A stretch of DNA of 64,000 bases from Gilliamella sp. ESL0441 (GTDB lineage Bacteria; Pseudomonadota; Gammaproteobacteria; Enterobacterales; Orbaceae): the NCBI RefSeq assembly GCF_019469185.1, contig NZ_CP048264.1, positions 1,860,001 to 1,924,000 on the forward strand, written 5' to 3'. Shown here in pieces: positions 26,506 through 37,063 of this stretch. A program made the position numbers and the translations under genes. Under the pieces are notes generated by a model. It was not told the origin of the DNA and searched no databases. It saw only the letters and a program-made list of their open reading frames with translations. Every line of letters begins with the position of its first letter. Positions within the stretch are counted from its first letter, which is position 1.

Positions 26506-26762
26506 GTATGTATCCTAAATGAGTAATTTATGATTAAAATGATATAAGATCCTATTTGATGAGATTTAATATTGACAATATAATCAATCATTGTAAAGCG
26601 CTTTTTAGCATTATTTGAATTGATATTAAGATAAAATTATTACTAAATTTAAAAAATTATAAATTTGCTTAATTTAATATTTATTAATTTCGTAAAGCTC
26701 TAATACGCTATAATTCTTAAAGAACTAGTTTAGATATATATTATTGTTGAGGTAGGAATACT

Positions 26763-27335
26763 ATGCTAAAAATCGGACTCGTTTCTGTATCAGATAGAGC
26801 TTCAAAAGGAATTTATGAAGATGAAGGTATTCCTTCACTGCAATCTTGGCTTACAATGGCGTTGAAAACACCATTTAAAATTGAAAAACGAATTATTGCC
26901 GATGAAAAACCACTTATTGAACAAACATTATGCGAACTCGTTGATAATTTACATTGTGATTTAATTCTAACTACTGGCGGAACCGGTCCAGCAATAAGAG
27001 ATGTAACACCTGATGCAACCTTGGCAATAAGTGATCGTGTTATGCCAGGTTTTGGTGAGCAGATGCGTCAAATTAGTCTCCATTTTGTACCTACGGCTAT
27101 ATTGTCCAGACAAGTGGGTGTAATACGAAAAAAATGCTTAATTTTGAATCTTCCTGGTAGACCTAAATCGATCAAAGAAACACTCGAAGGAGTAAAAGAC
27201 ACTCAAGGTAATGTAATAGTAAATGGAATTTTTGCTAGCGTTCCTTATTGTATCGACTTATTAGAAGGACCTTATATTGAAACGAATGAAAATATTATTA
27301 AATCGTTTCGCCCCAAAAATGCGATAAAGACCTAA
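26763..27335 (+). CDS. mog: Molybdopterin adenylyltransferase
   Basis: A 190-residue product (E. coli Mog 195). TTGGTGPAIRDVTPDAT and LILNLPGRPKSIKETLEGV are the MoCF signature regions. It adenylates molybdopterin before molybdate insertion. It stands alone here, so the rest of the molybdenum cofactor genes would have to be elsewhere. AGGTAG precedes the ATG. Confidence 0.97.
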   Translation: MLKIGLVSVSDRASKGIYEDEGIPSLQSWLTMALKTPFKIEKRIIADEKPLIEQTLCELVDNLHCDLILTTGGTGPAIRDVTPDATLAISDRVMPGFGEQMRQISLHFVPTAILSRQVGVIRKKCLILNLPGRPKSIKETLEGVKDTQGNVIVNGIFASVPYCIDLLEGPYIETNENIIKSFRPKNAIKT

Positions 27336-27339
27336 CTTT

Positions 27340-27378
27340 AGTTTTATGCAAATTTCATGCATAATTATGACGATAATA
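27340..27378 (+). promoter_or_regulatory. Possible ArgR operator ahead of argR
   Basis: The stretch TATGCAAATTTCATGCATA followed by ATTATGACG, about 110 bases before argR, contains imperfect ARG-box-like half sites (TGCAT-AATT-ATGAC). Autoregulation of argR is known in E. coli. The match to the consensus is weak. Confidence 0.25.
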
Positions 27379-27486
27379 TAGTAGATTTAATTGTTAAAAA
27401 TGAAAAACGTTAAATCAATAACTATTACAAGTCGTTAAAACGAATCAATTTCAAAACTGTTATAAATAAAATCCCAAAGGTACATT

Positions 27487-27945
27487 ATGAAACAAGATGA
27501 TCTCACTAAAGTTTTTAAAGAGATGCTTAGCCAAGAAAAGTTTAGTTCGCAAGTAGAAATAGTACAAGCGCTTCAAGAACAAGGATTTGATAATATTAAC
27601 CAATCTAAAGTATCAAGAATGTTAACTAAATTTGGCGCGGTGAGAACTCGTAATGCAAAATCTGAAATGGTCTATTGCTTACCAGCTGAAATTAGTGTGC
27701 CAACGACAAGTAGCCCTTTAAAAAATTTAGTGCTGGATATCGATTATAATAGTTCCATGGTCGTGATTCGCACTAGTCCTGGTGCAGCACAGCTTATCGC
27801 AAGATTACTAGATTCAATTGGTAAATCTGAAGGCATATTAGGCTCAATTGCTGGTGATGACACAATTTTTAGTACACCAACGAAAGGGTGTACAGTCAAA
27901 AAATTATACCAGACCATACTGGCTCTATTTGAACAAGAACTGTAA
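27487..27945 (+). CDS. argR: Arginine repressor
   Basis: A 152-residue product. The N-terminal winged helix ([28 protein letters not shown]) and the C-terminal arginine-binding hexamerisation domain ([26 protein letters not shown]) are clear. It represses arginine biosynthesis genes and assists plasmid dimer resolution in relatives. AAAGG lies 6 bases before the ATG. Confidence 0.97.
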   Translation: MKQDDLTKVFKEMLSQEKFSSQVEIVQALQEQGFDNINQSKVSRMLTKFGAVRTRNAKSEMVYCLPAEISVPTTSSPLKNLVLDIDYNSSMVVIRTSPGAAQLIARLLDSIGKSEGILGSIAGDDTIFSTPTKGCTVKKLYQTILALFEQEL

Positions 27946-28061
27946 AGTCATCAAAATTATATTTTATTAATATTCACTGATTTTTAGTGATAACCTATTG
28001 ACACAATTATCAGAATCGTTAATTCTATATGACACTGATTTTGTAACCTATGTTACAAGAA

Positions 28062-28306
28062 CGAAGAGGCGCATTACTCAGGTAAATCATTTTAAGGACT
28101 GGAACTGTTGACAAATGATTGAGGGGATGTAGTGCCGAGATTTGATAACTGTCCAGGAAGTTATTAAATCGACTGCAAGGGCTGAATCCCTTGGGTTGTC
28201 ACCTTAACAGGTGGAGCGCTTCGCGGTGTGTACTTGTTTAACGGTAAATAGAACATACCCCGCTCTATCTCTGTTAAAAATAAAAAATTTTTAATATGAG
28301 GAATCC
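28062..28306 (+). promoter_or_regulatory. Lysine riboswitch (L box) of lysC
   Basis: The conserved L-box core is present: CGAAGAGGCGC at the 5' side, GGACTGGAACTG, GGGGATGTAGTGCCGAGA, GGCTGAATCCCTTGGGTTGTCACC and GGAGCGCTTCG closing helix P1 (28062-28066 with 28219-28223). After the aptamer, GAGCG plus GGTGTGT (28214-28230) can pair with ACATACC and CGCTC (28253-28265), an alternative stem that competes with P1. The expression platform runs to the lysC ribosome site (GAGGA). Lysine should lower lysC expression. Confidence 0.95.
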
Positions 28307-29668
28307 ATGGAAACATCATTTGTAATTGCTAAATTTGGTGGTACCAGTGTTGCCGATTACCAATCTATGGTAAACAGTGCAAATATCGTTATCGCCAATC
28401 CGAATGTCAAAGTTGTGGTATTATCTGCATCTGCAGGTATTACAAATTTGTTAGTAGCCTTAGCTGAAGGACGAGATGCTGAAGTAAGAGCACAACACAT
28501 CGCGAAAATTCAATCCATTCAATATAGTATTTTAGAACAACTTCCTGAAAACCCTACATTGCGTGCTGAGATAGATCAGATAATTGCTAATATTGCCTCT
28601 TTATCAGAAGCTGCTAGTCTAGCTACATCATCGGCCCTAACCGATGAACTTGTCAGTCATGGCGAAATCATGTCATCTAAACTTTTTGTAGAAATATTGA
28701 AAGAAAGACAAAAAAATGTGTTATGGTTTGATGTGCGTAAAGTAATGCGTACAGATAACAAATTTGGCAAAGCCACACCAATAATTGAAGATATTAAACA
28801 GCTCTGCTGTGCGCATTTAAAATCATTGTTTTCCAATAATATCATTGTTACACAAGGGTTTATTGGTTCAGAAAGCACCGGTAAAACCACTACATTAGGG
28901 CGTGGTGGTAGCGATTATACTGCCGCTTTACTTGGTGAAGCATTAAATGCAACACAGATCGATATTTGGACAGATGTTGCCGGTATCTATACTACCGATC
29001 CTAGAATTGCGCCATCCGCTAAACGGATTGACGAAATTTCCTTTGCTGAAGCAGCAGAAATGGCGACATTCGGCGCCAAAGTATTACATCCTGCAACACT
29101 AGTGCCAGCTGTTCGAAGCAATATCCCAGTATTTGTCGGTTCTAGCAAAGCCCCACAAGCAGGCGGAACTATTGTTTATAATACTAACAGTATCAAATCA
29201 GACTTGCCATCCTTTAGAGCATTGGCGTTGCGTCGCAAACAAACATTACTCACCTTAACTAGTTTAAATATGTTACATGCGCAAGGCTTTTTAGCAAATG
29301 TGTTTACTATACTCGCTAAACATAATATTTCTGTTGATTTGGTTACAACTTCAGAAGTCAGCATTGCATTAACTATCGATACTATGGGAACTAATACTAA
29401 TGGGACTAGTTTATTAACCAAAGCACTATTTGATGAGCTATCAACTCTTTGTCATGTTGAGGTTGAAGAAGATTTAGCATTAATTGCTATCATTGGCAAC
29501 AAACTCACATCAACCAAAGGTATAGCTAAAAACGTATTTGGTGTTTTAGATGATTTCGTCATTAGACTGTGTTGTTACGGTGCTAGCACACATAACCTCT
29601 GTTTATTATCAAGAAGTAATGATGCTGAAGAAATTATTAAAATACTCCATAAAACAATATTTGAATAA
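28307..29668 (+). CDS. lysC: Lysine-sensitive aspartokinase III
   Basis: A 453-residue product. KFGGTSVAD (nucleotide and aspartate binding), TLGRGGSDYTAALL, and two ACT domains in the last 150 residues (NISVDLVTTSEVSIALT). It is highly similar to E. coli LysC and catalyses the first step of the aspartate pathway to lysine. Control is by the upstream lysine riboswitch and, by family, allosteric lysine inhibition. Confidence 0.98.
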   Translation: METSFVIAKFGGTSVADYQSMVNSANIVIANPNVKVVVLSASAGITNLLVALAEGRDAEVRAQHIAKIQSIQYSILEQLPENPTLRAEIDQIIANIASLSEAASLATSSALTDELVSHGEIMSSKLFVEILKERQKNVLWFDVRKVMRTDNKFGKATPIIEDIKQLCCAHLKSLFSNNIIVTQGFIGSESTGKTTTLGRGGSDYTAALLGEALNATQIDIWTDVAGIYTTDPRIAPSAKRIDEISFAEAAEMATFGAKVLHPATLVPAVRSNIPVFVGSSKAPQAGGTIVYNTNSIKSDLPSFRALALRRKQTLLTLTSLNMLHAQGFLANVFTILAKHNISVDLVTTSEVSIALTIDTMGTNTNGTSLLTKALFDELSTLCHVEVEEDLALIAIIGNKLTSTKGIAKNVFGVLDDFVIRLCCYGASTHNLCLLSRSNDAEEIIKILHKTIFE

Positions 29669-29678
29669 CGATATCTAT

Positions 29679-29708
29679 GAGGAAGATAAAATCTCTTCCT
29701 CTTTTATT
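29679..29708 (+). terminator. lysC terminator
   Basis: GAGGAAGA-TAAAATC-TCTTCCTC followed by TTTTATT, 11 bases after the lysC stop. Confidence 0.85.
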
Positions 29709-29974
29709 ATTTAGTAAAGCAACAAATCCAATCCAAAAAATAAATTGTAAAGCCAAATAAAATATCTAAACATTTAATAAAAAAAATTATAGAATATAGA
29801 CAATCTACTTTATGTAGTGCGTTCATAAAACTATTCTTTATATTTCAATATAGTCATCAATCTTCATATTGTTTGTTATTAGTGATTTATACGTTTAAAA
29901 AATGTATTGCTTTTAGTTCAATTTACTACATCAGTAAGCTAACATTAAACACAACAAAATAAGGGTAAATTATC
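29709..29974. other. Gene-free stretch before the GlsB-type gene
   Basis: 266 AT-rich bases without a frame. It presumably holds the promoter of the small membrane protein gene that follows, but no clear boxes stand out. Confidence 0.4.
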
Positions 29975-30217
29975 ATGGGTATTATAAGTTGGATTATTCT
30001 AGGATTAATTGCTGGTTGGATCGCTAAATTTTTTATGCCATTAGGCAGTGTAGGAGTGGTTAAAACCATTCTGCTTGGTATAGCGGGTGCCTTGGTTGGA
30101 GGCTATATAAGTACATTCTTTGGCTGGGGTAGCGTAACTGGATTTAATTTTCCAAGCTTGTTTATCTCAGTATTAGGGGCGATTTTATTGATATATCTTT
30201 ATCGTCTTTTTAGATAA
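29975..30217 (+). CDS. GlsB/YeaQ/YmgE family small membrane protein
   Basis: An 80-residue product with three hydrophobic segments: GIISWIILGLIAGWIAKFFM, a Gly-rich GIAGALVGGYISTFFGWG, and a C-terminal span ending YLYRLFR. This is the transglycosylase-associated family, often stress induced; its biochemical role is not settled. It stands as a single gene with its own leader and a downstream hairpin. Confidence 0.9.
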   Translation: MGIISWIILGLIAGWIAKFFMPLGSVGVVKTILLGIAGALVGGYISTFFGWGSVTGFNFPSLFISVLGAILLIYLYRLFR

Positions 30218-30238
30218 AAATTGAAGTTTGTTTAAACC

Positions 30239-30262
30239 TGGCGGAATAATTCCGCCAATTAA
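30239..30262. terminator. Bidirectional hairpin between convergent genes
   Basis: TGGCGGAAT-A-ATTCCGCCA with short AT tracts on both sides, between the GlsB-type gene and the convergent hypothetical membrane gene. Confidence 0.65.
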
Positions 30263-30267
30263 TTTCT

Positions 30268-30600
30268 CTATACAAATAAAGAACATATTTTAATCAATAA
30301 TTTAAATAATCCTTTTATTATTCCAAAACAAATATAACCAACAACTAAGCAAACAAAGAGTGTCGCACATAAGATACCATATGCTATTAACGCTAAAATA
30401 AAACAACCAAACAGTACAGGTATAACATAAATAATGTCGATGGATATTATCCTATTAATAAAAACATAAAAAGCGATTGTTGTCGCTATTAAAATAGTCC
30501 AATAACATATTTTGAAAACTTTCTTTTTAGGTTTAGAGTCAACAGCAATTCCTATCGCTTCCAAACATCCACCTATGGCATCACCAAAATCTAATGGCAT
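30268..30600 (-). CDS. Hypothetical membrane protein
   Basis: A 110-residue product starting MPLDFGDAIGGCLEAIGIAV, with a basic patch (DSKPKKKVFK) and then three hydrophobic segments rich in Ile, Phe and Cys to the C-terminus. AAGGAAT precedes the ATG. It is divergent from cysS. The family is not recognised; it could be a DUF protein of insect gut symbionts. Confidence 0.65.
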   Translation of the reverse strand: MPLDFGDAIGGCLEAIGIAVDSKPKKKVFKICYWTILIATTIAFYVFINRIISIDIIYVIPVLFGCFILALIAYGILCATLFVCLVVGYICFGIIKGLFKLLIKICSLFV

Positions 30601-30712
30601 AATTTATATTCCTTTATTTTTCGTTGTAAAGATGTTAATAAGTAATTTCGCCCTATGTAGATTTTTGTTATATTAATCACCAAAATCACTTATATATAAA
30701 TAGTAAACTATA

Positions 30713-32104
30713 ATGCTCAAAATATTCAATACATTATCTCGAGAAAAAGAAGTTTTTCAATCTATTACACCTAATAAAGTCGGACTTTATGTCTGTGGGG
30801 TGACGATTTACGATCTTTGTCATATTGGTCATGGGCGTACTTTTGTCGCATTTGATGTTGTTTCCCGTTATCTGCGCTTTTTAGGCTATGAGTTAACTTA
30901 TGTCCGTAACATTACAGATATTGATGATAAAATCATTAAAAGAGCCCTTGAAAATGGCGAAACCTGTGAGCAATTGACCGAACGTATGTTACAAGAGATG
31001 TATGCTGATTTTGATGCATTGAATATCAAACGTCCTGACGTTGAACCTCGTGCAACTCAACATATGCAACAGATTATTGAATTGGTAGAAGAGTTAATAA
31101 AAAAAGACCATGCTTATATTGCTGATAATGGCGATGTGATGTTTTCCGTCGATAGTGACCCTAACTATGGTATTTTATCTCGTCAAAATTTAGAACAACT
31201 ACAAGCGGGGGCCCGTGTTGATGTTGTTGATGTGAAACGCAATCCAATGGACTTTGTGTTATGGAAAATGTCTAAACCAAACGAACCAAGTTGGGATTCG
31301 CCATGGGGTAAAGGTCGCCCTGGTTGGCATATAGAATGTTCAGCAATGAATAGCTACCAATTGGGTAATCATTTTGATATTCATGGTGGTGGGTCTGATT
31401 TGATGTTCCCACACCACGAAAATGAAATTGCTCAATCAACTTGTGCCCATGATGGACAATATGTGAATTATTGGATGCATTCGGGTATGGTAATGATTGA
31501 CCAAGAAAAAATGTCAAAATCACTAAATAACTTTTTCACGATTCGTGATGTATTAAAGCATTATGATGCAGAAACAGTTCGCTATTTCTTATTATCAGGT
31601 CACTATCGCAGTCAACTCAATTATAGTGAAGAGAATCTAAAACAAGCTCGAGTGGCACTAGAGCGTTTATATACAGCTTTACGGGATACCGATTCTAATC
31701 ATCCTCATACCACACCAGACAGTGATTATTACCGTCAATTCTGTCAAGCAATGAATGATGACTTCAATACACCTGAAGCTTATTCCACACTATTTGATCT
31801 TGCGCGTGAAATTAATAAAGCAAAAGCGGAAAATGATATGGCGCATGCCAATGAATTGGCAGCCGAATTACGCTATTTATCCTCTGTTCTAGGTTTATTA
31901 GAACAAGATCCAGTCAAATTTTTACAAGGCGAATCACAAGACGATGTTGATAGCACCTTAATTGATGCTTTGATTCAACAACGTAATGAAGCCCGTGCCA
32001 GTAAAAATTGGGCGTTAGCCGATGAAGCTCGAGATAAATTAAATGCTATGAATATCGTGCTTGAAGATGGTGCTAATGGTACCACTTGGCGTAAAAAAAG
32101 TTAG
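30713..32104 (+). CDS. cysS: Cysteinyl-tRNA synthetase
   Basis: A 463-residue product. Zinc and active site [15 protein letters not shown] (HIGH box), [17 protein letters not shown] and KMSKSLNNF are all present. Length matches E. coli CysS (461). Class I synthetase charging tRNA-Cys. Confidence 0.98.
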   Translation: MLKIFNTLSREKEVFQSITPNKVGLYVCGVTIYDLCHIGHGRTFVAFDVVSRYLRFLGYELTYVRNITDIDDKIIKRALENGETCEQLTERMLQEMYADFDALNIKRPDVEPRATQHMQQIIELVEELIKKDHAYIADNGDVMFSVDSDPNYGILSRQNLEQLQAGARVDVVDVKRNPMDFVLWKMSKPNEPSWDSPWGKGRPGWHIECSAMNSYQLGNHFDIHGGGSDLMFPHHENEIAQSTCAHDGQYVNYWMHSGMVMIDQEKMSKSLNNFFTIRDVLKHYDAETVRYFLLSGHYRSQLNYSEENLKQARVALERLYTALRDTDSNHPHTTPDSDYYRQFCQAMNDDFNTPEAYSTLFDLAREINKAKAENDMAHANELAAELRYLSSVLGLLEQDPVKFLQGESQDDVDSTLIDALIQQRNEARASKNWALADEARDKLNAMNIVLEDGANGTTWRKKS

Positions 32105-32122
32105 GAATATCAATAAAAGGTA

Positions 32123-32148
32123 AAACACCCATTTAAAAGTGGGTGTTT
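32123..32148. terminator. Bidirectional terminator cysS / trmJ
   Basis: AAACACCCA and TGGGTGTTT arms with an 8-base loop, between the convergent genes cysS and trmJ. Confidence 0.75.
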
Positions 32149-32158
32149 ACGCCACCTG

Positions 32159-32899
32159 TTACAATTTTTTATCCACTGACGTTAAAATACCCCGTAAAAT
32201 ATTTAACTCTTGTTGTTCAATTCGTGCTCGAGTAAATAACCGACGTAAGCGCCCCATAATTTGACCGGGGTGATTAGCATTAATAAATTCTGTCTTCAAT
32301 AAAGTTTGTTCTAAATGCTGATAGAAACGTTCGATATCTTCATCTTTTGGAAACTCAATACTGTCTATATCAGCCTCTGGTTCAGTTAAAACAGAACCCA
32401 AGTTTAACATCGACATACGAATTTCATAACAAAGCACTTGTACTGACATTGCCAAATTCAATGAGCTATACGCTGGATTTGCAGGAATCCCTACATGATA
32501 ATGGCACTTTTGCAACTCCTCATTAGTTAACCCCACTCGTTCACGACCAAAGACCAAAGCAACTTTTGCGTCACTATTCGATGCCTCTTGAATAATTTTA
32601 TCGCCACACTCTTTAGGTGTGAGATTCGGCCATTGTAAGCTGCGAGGACGAGCACTAGTCCCAATCACTAGCCGACAATCTCCAATCGCCTCTTCCAAAG
32701 ATGAAAAAATTTGGGCTTGCTTAATAATGTCACTCGCCCCAGCTGCTAAAGAAATGGATTGAGAATCTGGTTTTATCACCGGATTAACTAAACAAAGATG
32801 CGTTAATCCCATTGTTTTCATTGCTCTAGCGGCTGACCCCATATTACCAGTATGCGAAGTTTCAACTAAAACAATCTTCACGTTATCTAAATAATTCAC
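32159..32899 (-). CDS. trmJ: tRNA (cytidine/uridine-2'-O-)-methyltransferase TrmJ
   Basis: About 246 residues from a GTG at 32899, preceded by GGGG 5 bases upstream; this gives the same length as E. coli TrmJ. The open frame reaches a TTG at 32923. [33 protein letters not shown] and [12 protein letters not shown] are SPOUT-family motifs. It methylates the ribose at position 32 of several tRNAs. Confidence 0.95.
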   Translation of the reverse strand: MNYLDNVKIVLVETSHTGNMGSAARAMKTMGLTHLCLVNPVIKPDSQSISLAAGASDIIKQAQIFSSLEEAIGDCRLVIGTSARPRSLQWPNLTPKECGDKIIQEASNSDAKVALVFGRERVGLTNEELQKCHYHVGIPANPAYSSLNLAMSVQVLCYEIRMSMLNLGSVLTEPEADIDSIEFPKDEDIERFYQHLEQTLLKTEFINANHPGQIMGRLRRLFTRARIEQQELNILRGILTSVDKKL

Positions 32900-33162
32900 A
32901 TCATCCCCATTAAAATGTATCAAGTTCCTATTAGGAGTAAATAATTAACAGTATATAGGAAAAAGATTGCAAAATGCAGATTTGAAATTTTAGTGATAAA
33001 AATCGTCATAACTCATTTTTAAATGTTAATCACAAAATTTACAGAAAAAACAAATAACTGATTGACGAAATTAAAATAATTTGCCAATGTAGAGACAGAA
33101 CCCTTGTTTGGGTTAGCTCAATTGGTCAGCAAACTTTTTAGCAAACATAGTGGAGGTCAATC

Positions 33163-33495
33163 ATGACGTTAAGTATTACCAGTAAACAAATGGATATTAC
33201 TCCTGCAATTCGTCGTTATCTTGAAGATAAGTTTTCTAAATTAGATAAATGGAGAGCACTGTTAATCAACCCTCACTTTATATTATCAAAGGAGCCCGAT
33301 GGATTTATTGTTGACGCAACCATTGCAACCAAAGGGACACCTTTAGTTGCTTCAGCTAAACACATTGATATGTATGCGGCTATAAATGATCTTATTGGAA
33401 AACTCGAAAAGCAACTCAATAAGATTCAGCATAAAGGGGAATCACGCCGTGCCTTTGATAGCATCAAAGGTGTCGTACCTGAAGAGCAAGTTTAA
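33163..33495 (+). CDS. raiA: Ribosome-associated inhibitor A (hibernation factor)
   Basis: A 110-residue product. [33 protein letters not shown] and [18 protein letters not shown] match E. coli RaiA (YfiA), including its short C-terminal tail. It binds the 30S subunit and blocks translation in cold shock or stationary phase. It lies next to pheA, as in E. coli. TGGAGG precedes the ATG. Confidence 0.95.
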   Translation: MTLSITSKQMDITPAIRRYLEDKFSKLDKWRALLINPHFILSKEPDGFIVDATIATKGTPLVASAKHIDMYAAINDLIGKLEKQLNKIQHKGESRRAFDSIKGVVPEEQV

Positions 33496-33520
33496 ACAAT
33501 AGCTGATCACAAATGAATTA

Positions 33521-33550
33521 AAAGGCACTTTGATAGTGCCTTTATTTTTT
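33521..33550 (+). terminator. raiA terminator
   Basis: AAAGGCACT-TTGAT-AGTGCCTTT followed by ATTTTTT. Confidence 0.9.
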
Positions 33551-33554
33551 AGCT

Positions 33555-33563
33555 TGTTATAAT
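33555..33563 (+). promoter_or_regulatory. pheA promoter, extended -10
   Basis: TGTTATAAT (TGn plus TATAAT) lies 34 bases before the pheA ATG. There is no room for a Phe-rich leader peptide or attenuator between it and pheA. Confidence 0.6.
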
Positions 33564-33596
33564 ATTGCACATCTATTTTTTATTTACTTAAGCCAA

Positions 33597-34748
33597 ATGA
33601 CTGTTAATCCTTTACTACCCTTGCGAGATCAAATTAATGAACTTGATGCGAAGTTATTAGAACTTGTCGCTAAACGTCGCCAAATTTCAACACAAGTCAT
33701 TCAAACAAAAATTGAAGCTAACATTCCTGTACGTGATTTGAAACGTGAACGCTCATTAATCAACTCACTTATTCATCAAGGAAAAGCCTATCATCTTGAT
33801 GATATTTTAATAAAACGGTTATATCAGGTCATTATTGAAGATTCCGTATTATTACAACAGAAGATCTTACAAGAAAAACTCAATCACAACACCATAGCGA
33901 CAGCAAAAGTTGCTTTTTTAGGGCCAAAAGGTTCTTATTCCCATTCTGCTGCGCGACGTTATGCGAGTGCTCACTTTGAAGAAATGACGGAATCCAGTTG
34001 TTCAACTTTTAAAGATGTTTTTGAGCAAGTCGAAAAAGGAATAGTTGATTTTGGTATTTTACCTATTGAAAACTCAAGTTCTGGTTCGATTAATGAAGTT
34101 TATGATCTTTTACAAAAAACCAATTTACATATCATTGGTGAACTTTCATTACCTATTGATCACTGTGTACTTGCTATCGCTGATGCCAAACTGGAGCAAA
34201 TTGACACTATTTATAGTCATCCACAACCATTTCAACAATGCAGTAACTTTTTAGAAAAATCACCTCATTGGAAAATTGTCTATTGCGATAGTACCTCATC
34301 AGCCATGGAGATGGTAGCAAGCCTCAATAAGCCAAATGTTGCAGCAATGGGTAACAAAGACGGGGGTGAATTATATGGACTACAAGTACTTGAACATGAT
34401 TTTGCTAATCAAAAAGAAAATATCACCCGCTTTATTGTGTTAGCTCGACAACCTGTTGACGTTTCAAATCAGATACCTGCTAAAACAACTATCCTAATGA
34501 AAACAGGTCAACAAGCTGGGGCCCTAGTTGATGCATTACTAGTATTGCGCAATCACAACATTGTCATGACGAAGCTGGAGTCTCGACCAATCCACGGTAC
34601 GCCATGGGAAGAGATGTTTTATATCGATTTGCAAGGTAATCTTAATTCTCATGAAATGCAAACCGCACTCAAGGAACTCTCAGCTATTACCTTATACACC
34701 AAAGTGCTTGGCTGCTATCCAAGTGATTCAATTTCATCTCTCATGTAA
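33597..34748 (+). CDS. pheA: Chorismate mutase / prephenate dehydratase (P-protein)
   Basis: A 383-residue bifunctional protein (E. coli 386). Residues 1-90 form the chorismate mutase domain ([20 protein letters not shown]), about 105-285 the prephenate dehydratase with the NITRF active motif, and the C-terminus an ACT domain with [14 protein letters not shown] for phenylalanine feedback. It commits chorismate to phenylalanine. The pheL leader found in E. coli is not seen. Confidence 0.97.
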   Translation: MTVNPLLPLRDQINELDAKLLELVAKRRQISTQVIQTKIEANIPVRDLKRERSLINSLIHQGKAYHLDDILIKRLYQVIIEDSVLLQQKILQEKLNHNTIATAKVAFLGPKGSYSHSAARRYASAHFEEMTESSCSTFKDVFEQVEKGIVDFGILPIENSSSGSINEVYDLLQKTNLHIIGELSLPIDHCVLAIADAKLEQIDTIYSHPQPFQQCSNFLEKSPHWKIVYCDSTSSAMEMVASLNKPNVAAMGNKDGGELYGLQVLEHDFANQKENITRFIVLARQPVDVSNQIPAKTTILMKTGQQAGALVDALLVLRNHNIVMTKLESRPIHGTPWEEMFYIDLQGNLNSHEMQTALKELSAITLYTKVLGCYPSDSISSLM

Positions 34749-34763
34749 TATATTATTAACACT

Positions 34764-35801
34764 ATGCAAAAATTTTCCAATGCCGTGCTCAAGTGGTATG
34801 AACAGTACGGCAGAAAAACGTTACCTTGGCAAATTGAAAAAAGTTCTTACCATGTTTGGTTATCTGAAGTGATGCTACAACAAACTCAAGTTGCTACAGT
34901 CATCCCCTACTTCAATCGTTTTATTGAGCATTTTCCTAAGATAACCGATTTAGCGCACGCCCCGATTGATGATGTATTACATTTGTGGACTGGACTGGGT
35001 TACTATGCTCGAGCCCGTAATTTACATAAAGCGGCGAAAATGGTTACTGACAAGTTTAAAGGTCACTTCCCTACTCTATTTGATGATGTCGTTGCTTTAC
35101 CCGGTGTTGGGCGTTCAACTGCTGGCGCAATTTTATCGCTATCTCAAAACCAACATTACCCTATTTTAGATGGTAATGTAAAACGGGTTTTAACACGCTT
35201 TTTTGCAGTTGAAGGTTGGCCTGGCAATAAAAACATTGAAAATAGACTTTGGCAATTGAGTGAACAGGTCACACCAAAACACGAGGTAGCAAAATTCAAT
35301 CAAGCGATGATGGATATTGGCGCAATGGTTTGCACCCGCACCAAACCTAAATGTAACTTATGTCCACTACAAAGTGATTGCATCGCTAATCAAACAGACA
35401 GTTGGCAACAATACCCTACCAAAAAACCGAAAACAACCATTCCTGAAAAATCGGCTTATTTTCTGATGCTTGAATACAATCAGTGTATATGGCTTGAAAA
35501 ACGACCACCATCGGGTATTTGGGGCGGTTTATATTGCCTACCACAATTTGCAACAGAGCAAGCATTAATCAATTGGCTAAACGATTGTGGAATTCAAACA
35601 ACCCCACCAAAACAAATGATTTCTTTTCGCCATACTTTTAGCCACTTTCATTTAGATATCATACCGATTCATTGCATCATGGTTAACAACACGAAATGTT
35701 TAGATGAAAGTAATGGCTACTGGTATAACTTAACAGCAGAAAATGCAAAAATTGGTTTAGCAACACCCATTTACAATTTATTGCAGCAATTGAATGCATG
35801 A
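34764..35801 (+). CDS. mutY: Adenine DNA glycosylase MutY
   Basis: A 345-residue product. Helix-hairpin-helix [13 protein letters not shown], catalytic Asp in [13 protein letters not shown], the 4Fe-4S loop [17 protein letters not shown], and a C-terminal NUDIX-like domain ([17 protein letters not shown]) that reads 8-oxoG. It removes A opposite 8-oxoG. It starts 15 bases after pheA. Confidence 0.97.
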   Translation: MQKFSNAVLKWYEQYGRKTLPWQIEKSSYHVWLSEVMLQQTQVATVIPYFNRFIEHFPKITDLAHAPIDDVLHLWTGLGYYARARNLHKAAKMVTDKFKGHFPTLFDDVVALPGVGRSTAGAILSLSQNQHYPILDGNVKRVLTRFFAVEGWPGNKNIENRLWQLSEQVTPKHEVAKFNQAMMDIGAMVCTRTKPKCNLCPLQSDCIANQTDSWQQYPTKKPKTTIPEKSAYFLMLEYNQCIWLEKRPPSGIWGGLYCLPQFATEQALINWLNDCGIQTTPPKQMISFRHTFSHFHLDIIPIHCIMVNNTKCLDESNGYWYNLTAENAKIGLATPIYNLLQQLNA

Positions 35802-35963
35802 TTTAGAAATAATCTTCAGACAGAAAGTTAAAATTATTGATGAAACAAGTTTAAAATTAATTTGTTTTAGCAACTAGCTATTGAATTAGCTATATTATAT
35901 TTTAAATATTCTTCACAAAAAGTTGGTAATTAATTGTTCACCAGTAATTTAAAGGAATTCCAT

Positions 35964-37004
35964 ATGGCTAAAATATCTTATTTGAACACACCCTTTACGA
36001 TCAAAAAATTATCTTTAAAAAATCGTATTGTTATGCCACCAATGTGTCAATATCAGGCTAAAGACGGCCTACCGAATGATTGGCATTTTATTCATTATGT
36101 TTCAAGAGCTGTTGGGGGCGTTGGATTAATTATTGTTGAAATGACTAACGTTGCACCAAATGGACGAATCTCGCCTAATTGTCTAGGTTTATGGAATGAT
36201 GAGCAACGAGATCAGTTCAAACGTATTGTTGATGCCGTTCACGCCCAAAATGGCAAAATAGCCATTCAAATTGCCCATGCAGGGCGTAAAGCTTTAGGAG
36301 CTGATGATGTGGTATCTTGCTCTCCTCTTCTTTATGACGGCACTAACGAAGCTAATAAACAGTGGCAATATCAAATGCCAAGAGAATTATCAAAAAATGA
36401 AATCGCTGACATTATTCAAAAATTTAAAGAATCAACTCAACGGGCAGTTGAAGCAGGTTTCGATGCAATTGAAATTCATGGTGCACATGGTTACTTAATA
36501 CATCAATTCAGTTCACCTAAAACCAATTTACGAACCGATGAATATGGTCAAGATAAGTTGCTATTTGGCGAACAAGTCATTAAAGCAGCTAAATCCGTTA
36601 TGCCAAATGACATGCCACTTATTATTCGCTTTTCAGCCCAAGAATATGGTAAAGATGGATATGGTATTGATTATGGATGCAAGATTGCTAAACGTTTTGC
36701 TGATGCAGGTGCAGACGTTTTAGATGTCAGCGGTGGTGGTGACGGACAACTCGATCCCGCTCACACCCCTGATTTTCATGCCGGTTATCAGGTTTACTTG
36801 GCTAGCGCGATAAGACAATCGATAGATTTGCCAATAATAGCTGTTGGTATGCTTGAAGATCATTACTTAGCCGATTATGTTTTAAGCCGAGGCGATGCAG
36901 ATTTAATAGCTGTTGGTCGAGGCTTATTAAATGATCCATATTGGCCTTTACGTATTCCTTCATCGCCATTTATTCCGACATCATATCAAATAGCATTCAA
37001 ATAA
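35964..37004 (+). CDS. Old Yellow Enzyme family NADH:flavin oxidoreductase (YqjM-like)
   Basis: A 346-residue product from the ATG at 35964, with AAGGA 7 bases upstream. MPPMCQYQAKDGLPNDWHF (with the Cys that tunes the flavin), IQIAHAGRKA and EIHGAHGYLIHQFSSP identify the thermophilic-like YqjM class. It reduces activated C=C bonds with NADPH; the physiological substrate is unknown. A stand-alone gene. Confidence 0.92.
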   Translation: MAKISYLNTPFTIKKLSLKNRIVMPPMCQYQAKDGLPNDWHFIHYVSRAVGGVGLIIVEMTNVAPNGRISPNCLGLWNDEQRDQFKRIVDAVHAQNGKIAIQIAHAGRKALGADDVVSCSPLLYDGTNEANKQWQYQMPRELSKNEIADIIQKFKESTQRAVEAGFDAIEIHGAHGYLIHQFSSPKTNLRTDEYGQDKLLFGEQVIKAAKSVMPNDMPLIIRFSAQEYGKDGYGIDYGCKIAKRFADAGADVLDVSGGGDGQLDPAHTPDFHAGYQVYLASAIRQSIDLPIIAVGMLEDHYLADYVLSRGDADLIAVGRGLLNDPYWPLRIPSSPFIPTSYQIAFK

Positions 37005-37063
37005 TTTAATCAAAAAAGTTATATCCTGTAGCACAAGTTACAGGATAATTAACATCAGCTAAA

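Noticed and set aside
30268-30600. Phage immunity or toxin role for the hypothetical membrane protein
   Set aside because: Nothing in sequence or context supports it.
33109-33131. tRNA-like stretch GGGTTAGCTCAATTGGTCAG upstream of raiA
   Set aside because: It resembles a tRNA D-arm, but no anticodon arm, T-arm or acceptor stem can be folded around it.
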